Source: Phoronis ovalis (lineage: Eukaryota; Phoronida; Phoronidae). From it: 22,462 bases of DNA. The position numbers were made by a program, and so were the translations under genes. Within the stretch, counting starts at the first letter, position 1. Every line of letters begins with the position of its first letter. Below, one piece after another: positions 1-9,700 of this stretch. The DNA lies in the NCBI GenBank assembly GCA_028565635.1, contig JAOXYB010048057.1, positions 22,078 through 44,539 on the forward strand, read 5' to 3'. The notes beneath the pieces are model-generated. The model was not told the origin of the DNA, searched no databases, and was given only the letters and a program-made list of their open reading frames with translations.

Positions 1-3000
1 TGACAGATCCATCTGAAATTTGTTCAGTATTGTCTTTGCTTAAGGATTTCATGTTTTGATTGGTAGTTGTTACATGTAAAGTTCGCCTAAAACTATTATC
101 AGAAAGTCCTTTATCTTTTACATCCGAAGGTTTTATGCAATGGTTTTCCATCAACAGTGAGGATAGTTGTTTGAGAGAATCAGTCAAAACTAGTAAACTT
201 GATTTCCTTTGTTCATTAGTTGTAATAGATGTCTGATTTTCTTGTGGTAATATTGTCTTTTCAGTTACCTTCAAGTCAGCCACAGAACTTAAAGGTTGCA
301 ATTTCTTTAGCACTTTTCCAATATTCTCAAGAGGCATAGTGTCAGCCCTATTTAGTTTAATTGTGTTCCTCATTTGACGTGATGTCATATGAGTAGCACT
401 TGAAACAGTTAAAGCTGTTGTTCCAGCAAGACCAGGAGGGGAATGTTTTAATTCTTCTGGCCCATACTGTAATGAGTTAGCTGTACTAGATTGGCCAGCT
501 AAAGATGATACATGAGCAATATTCAAAACACTTTCTAATGATTTATCATTTTCATCAGCAGTATTTAGAAGTGGATCTGATAAAAAGTCATCACTGGAAA
601 GACATCTATCATTTTTTATACTAGATACTTTTATGCAATGATCTTTCTTCACTACTGAGGGCAGTCCCTTAAGAGAATCAGTCAACACTGTTGAGTTTGA
701 CATTAACTGTTTGTGAGTTGGAACATTCTTTTTAAGAGCTGAAGCAGATTTAAAGCTACCGTTGGAAAGACATTTGTCCTTTACTTTCCCTTCAGTTTTA
801 TCAGTGTCCAGGGTTACCTCTTTGTAAACACAACCTCCACTTGGTTCAGTAGTTTTCCTACTGGAAATGAAATTAACTTCAGCTGCAGATGATCTTCCCT
901 TTTTCCTAATATCAGAAGGCTTTATATGATATTCTTCAGTTTTACGCAGCTTCTTAATGTCTTTTTCAATCTCTGAATGCTCCTGCTCTTTACTGACAAT
1001 CCCAGTGTGCCCTGCTGTGATTGTTGACATATTTCCTTGAATACTATATTTCATGTTTGATTTGGAAGAAACTGCTACAGCTGATGAGTTAACAACAGTG
1101 ACTTCCTTGAAAATTGATGGTATTTTTACTGCAGTTATAACTTTATTTTGGATTTGTTCAGTTTCCTTTAATTTTGGAATTAGATTGGGCTTCTCTTCAT
1201 TTTGAAAGTTTATTTCATGTTCTGTGCTTGTGTTTTCAGTGTGTACAGTCATGAACTTTGACATATTATCTTGAATGTCACATTTATCTCTCATGGTTGG
1301 TGTTATAAATGGGTTTGAAGAAACAGCTAAAGCTGATGAGACAGAAATAGTAGGTTCATTGAAAAATGATGGTATTACTACTTCATTAATTTTCTTTGGC
1401 ACTTGTACATCAGTTTTCTTTAACTTCTTTTCATTCTGGATATTGTTTGCATTTTGTACAAGATTGCTGTGCTGCAACTTGTCTATTCTTTGAATAGTGT
1501 TTCTAATTTGTGCATGCTCAAGCTCCTTTGCAAGATTGGCAGTGTGCATGGCTGGACTTTTCTGTGAAATGGTTGAAATTGGTGTGTCAGAAACAGTGGA
1601 GTCTAGGAAAACTGCTGATACTGTTCGTTCTTCACTAGGCTGTAACTTACCCATTTCATATTGTACAGTGTTTCTAGTATCAGCATGTTCATGTTCCTGT
1701 ACAAAATTATCAGTGTGCATGACTGGATTCTTCTGTAAAATGGCAGAAATGGGTGCGTCAGAAACAGTGAAGTCTGGGGAAACCGCTGCTACTTCTAGTT
1801 TTTGAATTTTCTTTGTCACACATTCTTCACTATGCTGTAACTTGTCCACTTGTTCATTTTGAAAACAGTTTCTAATTTTTGCATGCCCCTGTTCTTGTGT
1901 GAGATTATCAATGTGCATGTCCGAACTCTTTTGTGAAATGGTTGAAATTGGTGTGCCAGAAACAGTGGGGTCAGAGGAAACTATTACCATTTCTAATTCT
2001 TGAATTTTCATTGACACTTGTTCTTCAATAAGCTGTAACTTGGTCATTCTGCTTTGAACAGTGTTCCTAATTTGAGCATGTTCATGTTTCTTCGCAAGAG
2101 TGTCAGTGTGCATGGCAGGACTTTTCTGAGAAATGACTGAAGTTGGCGTGTCAGAAACAGTGGGGTCTAGGGTAACTGCCGCAGCTGCAATTTCTACTTC
2201 CTGAATTATTGACATTTGTTCTTCACTATGCTGCAACTTGTCTACTTCACGTCGAAAAGTGTTTTTGATTTGTGTATGTTCATGTTCCTTTGCATGATAA
2301 TCAGTTTGCATGGCTTGACTATTCTGTGAAATTGGTGTGTCAGAAACAGTTGGATCTAGGGAAACTTCTGCCATTTCTACTTCCTGAATTTTCTCTGACA
2401 CTTCTTCTTCACTATGCTGCACCATGTCCATTTCATTTGGAACAGTGTTTCTAGTTTGAGCACATTCCTTTGTAAGATTATCAGTGTAAATGTTTGGACT
2501 TTCCAGTGAAGTTGTTAAAGTTGGTGTGTCATAAACAGTGGAGTCTAGGGAAACTGCTGCTACTTCTACTTTTTGAATTTTCTTTGATACAGTGTTTCTA
2601 GTTTCAGCATGTTTATGTTCATGTTCCTGTGCAAAATTATTAGCATGCTTGACTTGACTCTTCTGTGAACTAGGTGTATCAGAAACAGTGGGATTTAGGG
2701 AAATCCCTGCTATCTCTAATTCTTGAATTTTCTTTGACACTTGTTCTTCACTATGCTGTAACCTGCTCATTTCACTCTGAACAGTGTGAGTACGTTCATG
2801 CTCCTTCGCAAGAGTATAAGTAGTGTGCACAGGACTTCTTGGAGAAATGATTGAAGTTTCTGTGTCAGAAACAGTGGAGTCTAGGGAAACTGTCACAGCT
2901 GCAATTTCTTCTGAAATTGTTGACATTTGGTTTTCACTATGCTGCAATTTGCAAACTTTACTTTGTTCATGTTCCTTTGCATGATTATCTGTGGGAATGG

Positions 3001-6000
3001 CTCGACGTTCCTGTGAAATGTTCGAAATTGGTGTGTCAGAAACAGTGGAGTCTAGGGATGCTACTTCTATTCTTTGAATTTTCCTTGATGCTTGTTCTTC
3101 ACTATGCTGTAACTTGCCCATTTCATATTGTACAGTCTTTCCAGTTTCAGCATGTTCATGTGCCTGTGCGAAATTATCAGTGTGCATGACTGGGATCTTC
3201 TGTGATATTGTTGAAAATTGTGTGTCAGAAACAGCGGGGTCAGGGGAAACTGTTGCTATTTCTATTTCTTGAATTTTTGACAGTTGTTCCTCACTTTGCT
3301 GTAACTTGTCCAATTCAATTTGAAAAGTGTTTCTAGTTTGAGGATGCTCATGGTCAATTGCAAGATTGTGTATGTTTATAGCTGGACTGTTTTGTAAAGT
3401 GCTTGAAATCGATTTATCAGAGACCAGGGAAATTGCTGCTATTTCTACTTCGTGAATTTTCGTTGACACTTGTTTTTCACCATGTTGTAACTTGATCATT
3501 TCACTTTGAACAGTGTTCCTACTTTGAGTATGTTTATGTTCCTTCGTTAGAGTACAAGTGTGTACAGGGCTTTCCTGACAAATGATTGAAGTTTCTGAAT
3601 CAGAAACAGTAGAATCTAGGGAAACTGCCACAGCTGCAATTTCTACTTCTGGAATTAACAACATTTGTTCTTCACTATGCTGCGATTTCTCCACTTCACT
3701 TTGAAAAGTGTTTCTGATTTGTGTCAGTTCATGTTCCTTTGCATGATTATCAATGTGCATGGCTTGACCTTTCTGTGAAATGGATGAAATTGGTGTGTCA
3801 GAAACAGTTGGGTCAGAGGAAACTGGTACCATTTCTACTTCTTGAATTTTCATTGACACTTGTTCTTCACCACGCAACAACTTGCTCATTTCGGTTTGAA
3901 CAGTGTTCCTACTTTGAGCATGTTCATGTTTTTTTGCAAGAGTATCAATGTACATAGCAGGACTTTTCTGAGAAATGACTGTGTCAGAAAGAGTGGAGAC
4001 TAGGGTAACTGCCGCAGCTACGATTCCTACTTCTTGAATTTTTGAAATTTGCTCTTCACTCTGCTGCAACTTTTCCACTTCACTTCGAGACATGTTTCTG
4101 ATTTGTGCAAGTTCATATTCCTTTGCATGATAATCAGTGGCCATGGCTTGATTTTTCTGTGAAATTGGTGTGTCATAAACAGTCGAGTCTAGGGAAACTG
4201 TCGCTTCTTTTACTCGAATTTGTTTTGGTACTGGTTCGTCACTATGCTGTAACTTGCCCATTTCATTTTGTACAGTGTTTCTAGCTTCAGGAAGCTCATG
4301 TTCCTGTGTAAAATTATCAGTGTGCATCACTGGACTCTTCTGTGAAATGGTTGAAATTGGTGTGTCAGAAACAGTGGAGTCAGGGGAAACTGTTGCTATT
4401 TCTACTTCTTGAACTTTTAACACTTGTTCTTCACTTTGCTGTAACTTGCCCACATCTCTCTGAATAGTGTTTCTAGTTTGTGCATGTTCATGTTCCTTTG
4501 CATGATTATCAGTATGCATGGATGGACTTTCCTGTGAAATGGTTGAAATTGGTGTGTCAGAAACTGTGGGGTCTATGAAAATTGCTACTATTTCTACTTC
4601 TTGAATATTCTTTGACACATACTTTTTACTATGCTGTAACTTGTCTATTTCACTTTGAGCAGAGTTTCTAAATTTTGCATACTCATGTTCCTGTGCGAAA
4701 TTATCTGTGTGTATCACTGGACTCTGTGAAATGGCTGAAATTGAAATGTCAGAAACAGTTGAGTTAGCAGAAACTGACACTTGCTCTTCCTTACACTGTA
4801 ACTTTTCCATTCCACTTTGAACTTTGTTTATACTTTGTGCATTCTTATTCCCTTTTGAGAGGTTATCAGCCTGTAAGTCTAGACTTATTTCTTCATCTTG
4901 TGAAATATTATCAATCATGCTTTGATTAACTAATGGTTCAGATGGAACGATCGAGGTTAACTTGTCAAAAACAGTGGTATCTTGGAATACACGATCCTCA
5001 TTATTTTGCAACTTCTTTTCACTTTGAACATTTTTTTCACTTAGCACATGCTCATTTGAGAACTTGTTAATGTGCATGGCTTGATGTTTCTCTACATGTG
5101 GAATATTATTTCTTATGTTTTGAAATAATAATGGTTCGGAAGGAATTGACACTGACATGTCAGATTTGCAAACAGCTGTTATTTCTTCTTTTTGGGATTT
5201 GTTTGACACATGTTCATAAATCTGCTTGTTCATTTCGCTTTGAATAATGTTTCTACTTTTTGCATGTTCATGAACCTTTGAGAGATTATCAGTCTGCATA
5301 ACTATGTTTTTCTCTTCAATTAAGGGAACATTATCTCTCATGCTGTGATTTTTCAATAGTTCTGATGGAAGGATTGAAGTTTGTTCAGTATTGTCTTTGC
5401 TTAATGATTTAATGCTTTGATCGGTAATCGTTACACGTGAAGTACACCTAAAACTATCCTTGGAAAGTCCTCCTTTATTTTTTATATCCGAAGGTTTTAT
5501 GCAATGGCCTTCCACCAACACTGAAGATAGTCGTTTGAGAGTATCAGTTAACATTTGTGAAGTTGATTTCCTTTGTTCATTAATTGTAATAGATGTCTGT
5601 TTTTCTTGTGGTAATATTGAATTTTCAGTAACCTTTAAGTCAGCCAATGAACCTAAAGGTTGCAATTTCTCATGCTCCTTACTATTTTCACTGAATTTTG
5701 ACATGTTTTCTTGAACACCATCTCTGATGCCTAGTGTTATCAGTGGTTTTGAATAAGCAGCTAAAGCTGACAAGTCAGAAACAGTAGGTTCATTGATATA
5801 TGATGGTATTTTTGCTTTGGTAATTTTCTCTTGGACTTCCACTTTAGTTTTTTGCAACTTGTCTTCATTTTGAATATTGCTTCTATTTTGCAGATGGTCA
5901 TGCTCCTTTGTGAGATTCTTAGTGTGTGTGTATACACCTTTCTCTACATTTTGAGAAAAATTATTACTCAAGCTTGGAGAAACCAAAGGTTTAGATAAAA

Positions 6001-6763
6001 TGACTGAAGGTGTCGAATCAGAAATAGTGTCATATTTGGAATCTGCTGCTATGCTTATTTCACGAACTTTGTTTGACACTTGTTCCTCAGTATGATGCAA
6101 CTTCTTTTCAATTTGAATACTTTTCCTAGTTTGCTCATCCTCCTTACTAACATTCTCAGTGTGCATGGCTAAAACCTCAGCCACATTTCTTTGGATATTA
6201 TGGGTAATACTTCGAGTTACTACTAATGGTGTAGTTAGCCCAGTGGAAGCCAATGTAGAAAAATCTGTGAGGTCATCGGAAAATGATGGCATTTTCACTT
6301 TTCTATTGTTCTCTAAGACTTGTACTTCAGTTGTTTGCAACTTTTCACTTTCAATGGCTTTCTTAGTTTTTACTTGCTTTACCTCCTTACTGAGACTCTC
6401 ATTGTGCATGGCTATAACTCTTGCCATATTTTCTTGAATGTTCTTTCTCACGTTGGGTGTTATCAATGGCTTAAAAGAATCAGCTAAAGTTGAGTCAGAA
6501 GTGGTTGGTTCATTAGGTAAGAATGGGATTTCTACTTCTAGAATTCCCTCCAGATTTTGCCCTTCAGTAGCTTGCATGTTACCTGTAGATTTATCATTAG
6601 GAGGATCAGTTGTAACAGGACGTTCGCAAACTATGTTTCCAGAATCTTTATTATGTTTTGTTCCAATGTTTCCAATTCTGTTGCTGCATGATTGCTTGGT
6701 AATGTGTGGTTGCATTATATGACAAGGTTTATCAAAGATTGGTAACAAAGCAGCTAAACCTGG
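1..6763 (-). CDS. CPLANE1: Giant repeat-encoding exon, open to the window edge
   Basis: I read the whole stretch in the frame whose codons start at window positions 2, 5, 8 and so on. There is no TAA, TAG or TGA on the minus strand from 6769 to 1. This gives at least 2254 codons, beginning PGLAALLPIFDKPCHIMQP. The acceptor is aacaaaag after a strong T/C tract at 6764-6800, and an in-frame stop lies just upstream (6770-6772), so the exon must begin here. Its phase (0) matches exon 20. The product is polar and repetitive: a charged helix-like half (RNTVQSEMGKLQHSEEQ type), then a Ser/Thr-Pro linker (STVSDTPIS), then a His/Glu-rich segment (HAKEHEHAQ). Its function is unknown. I do not know of such an array in vertebrate CPLANE1. 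The exon continues beyond position 1. Confidence 0.88.
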
Positions 6764-9700
6764 CTTTTGTTAGAAAGGCAGAAAAAAAATAAGCATAAGT
6801 AATACATTAAGTAAGCGAAATGAGTAAAATAATGGAATAGAATGTAGTGAGAAGAAAAAAATGCGATAGTGAGTGAGTGACAATTTAGTAGAACTTACTC
6901 TGAAATCTAACAGCCAACAAGACATTTGCAAAGTCAGATGCCCATCACATCCCTGGGATCACAACACATTGCAACCCGTATACAATAAATGTTTAAGATT
7001 TCAATAGGCATTTGACCCACTGTAAGTTTAAGGTCAATTCAAAATCACACCCAACACCTATCATCTTTATGATTCCACTTTCAAATTGCCCAGTCAGTGC
7101 TTCATCTCTATGAAAAGTGTCACAAAGTGGTGTGGCCTCTCAAAAATAAATAAGGCCGCCAGTCAGCCATATTAGAAATAATTCATGTTAAAAGAATTGT
7201 ACCTGACCTGCACTTTGACCTTTACATGCCTTGTATTGAATATGAAGCACTATTGCAACATATCATCTCAAGAACAAACATGGCCACCTGTCCACCATCT
7301 TGGAAATGATCCAGGTCAAATGACCTGTACTTTGACTGTATTTACCATTTACCACAAATCTATGGCTTTCGAGAATCCATCATCGAATCGTCCATTCAAT
7401 GCTTTGTCTTCCATGAAAGTGACACACGATGACATACTCTTTCAGGAATAAATATTTAAAGCCTTCACAAATCCGTTCGTATAAAAACTGAATATGTTAT
7501 TGCGAGTACTGTCCCAAGAACAAAAAAATCTGCCACGTTGAAAAATTACACGACCTGTATTTACCCTGTACTAATATTAGCTGATCTGATGAAAACTGAG
7601 GCTGTTATCGTAAAACAAAGAAAGTGATACGCCTGACAATGCACTATGTAAGATGGGCATAAAAATGGGTCCTTATTTAACCAACACGCAGAAACGACAC
7701 ATCACAACATTTCAAATTAAGCTACAATCCCGTATGCTTTATATTTATTTTTATGCCTACCTCCACTTGCACAATTTGTAATTCATCTTCAGTGGCATCT
7801 TTCATTTCGTCTGTTGAGACTTTTGACATGTTATCAGAGGCAATATTGGTTTGAACTGGAGGTTGAACACTTTCTTGTTTAATTTTTTGACTGTAACAGA
7901 AAGGAAAACAGTATTAAAATAATATTTATAAACCTGTTCACTCCCAAAAAGGGAGTGCAAGATGTTGAATATTTCAGTCCAACTAATATCATGTTGTTCA
8001 TTGCAACCAATACTACAGCTTTACAAGTAAATGCTTGATAGACGTACTAGAATTTCTAAAGAGATCTGTCATGTTTAAAATCACTTGAATAATAATTAGA
8101 AATTGCATGGCCTCAAACTCGGGGACCACATGGTAAGTTTAACACCTGTTCTACCTACTGCGCTAACGAATTATGCATACAACAAAAATTGAATTATATA
8201 TTTATATACATATACACACACACACAGACACACACACGCACACACATATATTAAAGTCACACTAATTAATAAATTCACCTTATATCTACATCAATTCTCA
8301 TATCATCCACCTTCAATAATTTCATGCCACAATTAGTTTTCACTTGTTGTGACTTGTTCTTCAGATGTTCTGCATCTTCCATTTGCTGGGACTTGTTCCT
8401 CATACGTTCTGCCTGCTCATGCAACTGTACATTAAATTTTGTTAAGTACTGATTTCTAAGCAATTCATCTTGCTTGTCTTGCCAAAAGTATTCCAGTGTT
8501 TCCTCTGGTGGAATCAATGATATGATCTCCTGTGATGGTTTAAGTTTTAACATTCGCATGTCCTTGTAGTGATTTGCAGATGCCAGGTTATCATCTTCTT
8601 GCTGACCAACTTGCTGGTTAGCTGTTTCAGTAGGTCTGCTTCCTTCTATACTGACTTGTATGTCAGCAGATAAATCGGTGTTTGGTACTGGTGCTCTAAA
8701 TGCTCCAAATTTTGAATTTGTAAAATTACTCTTTAACTGCAACAAAGGCATCTTTGGTATACAACTCTTCTCCAAATCATTAACTGCATTCATTGCTTGT
8801 GGTACAGGTATTTGGGTTTTCTCAAATGCCCTTAGACATTTCTGCTCTATATCAAAAATCTGAGGGAGTTTAGCAAGACTTGGATCACTTTTCATTGAAT
8901 GTATAGCTTTAGGTTCCTCTTTCCTTTGCAAATGTAGTAATGGCATTTTAAAAGGCACTGATTTATTATTCATCTCTTTTTCTGTTACTTCAGATTCAGA
9001 CGTTTCAGTTTTTAAGTCCGTTTCAGTTTTTAAGTCCGTTTCAGTCATATCTATAGGAATTTTTGGAGGCATATGTCTTTGTAGATTTTGTAGCTCCTTT
9101 ACAGCAGTTTTAACTGGTGTAAAATGCTTTGGAAATTCTTTCCTGAGTGGAGTAGGTTTTTGAAGTTGTGGTTGCTGATTGCTACTCATAATTTGATGTG
9201 GATGCTTATAACCAGCTAACTGTGTCTGCTGTTGAGCTCTACCAGAACAATCAACTCCTAGTAGACCCATAATACTATCATGCTGAACCTAGTAGAGTAC
9301 AGCAAACATTTATATGTACATAAAAAGAGACACAAAAAACAAGGAATGTTAGCAAATGGCAGCTGGTTACAAAATGAACTCAATTAATCTCGCAATTCAA
9401 TCATTGGCATTAATGAAAAAATCACTAAATTAGATGAATTGCAATTAATTAAATGATTGACTGGCCGGTTTATTTCACTTTAGTACATGCAAATATCTTG
9501 CTCAAGAGGTTTAAAAACTTTGTCTAGAAACAAAACCATAACTCACCATCATGACCTTAGCTAGTTCAGATCTGACAATGTTTTGAAGTTGTACTGAAAA
9601 ATCATCCGTATTAACAGCACGTGCAGCTTCCGCTAGAACATCCTTCACAGGTGATGGACTAAGTCTGTCATCATCAGTAGGTAATGATGACTCTGATTCA

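Larger units (their letters stand above)
7891..8278 (-). other. Intron between exons 19 and 20 (388 bases)
   Basis: Holds the CA microsatellite, the tRNA-like element and the small hairpin. GT-AG borders. Confidence 0.85.

Noticed and set aside
1275-6722. Plus-strand ORFs across the giant exon, including 112-, 102- and 94-codon ones
   Set aside because: They are mirror frames of an in-frame repeat array; their repeated peptides follow from the array, and the minus-strand frame is open throughout while these are broken every unit.
1-6763. CRISPR array or satellite DNA
   Set aside because: Units are about 190 bases without short identical repeats and unique spacers, and the array stays open in one spliced coding frame.
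1-6763. Separate gene with its own start codon
   Set aside because: An in-frame stop sits just beyond the exon (6770-6772), the exon border is a good acceptor, and its phase fits exon 20; no promoter or start context is seen.
7312-7326. AGGTCA-AA-TGACCT inverted repeat resembling a nuclear receptor element
   Set aside because: It lies in a diverged noncoding repeat rich in GACCT words, so it is probably part of that repeat; there is no promoter context.
8106-8171. Functional tRNA gene
   Set aside because: The anticodon and T stems do not pair and there is no intact acceptor stem; only the pol III boxes survive.
8660-8863. 67-codon plus-strand ORF
   Set aside because: Shadow of exon 19, with no signals of its own.
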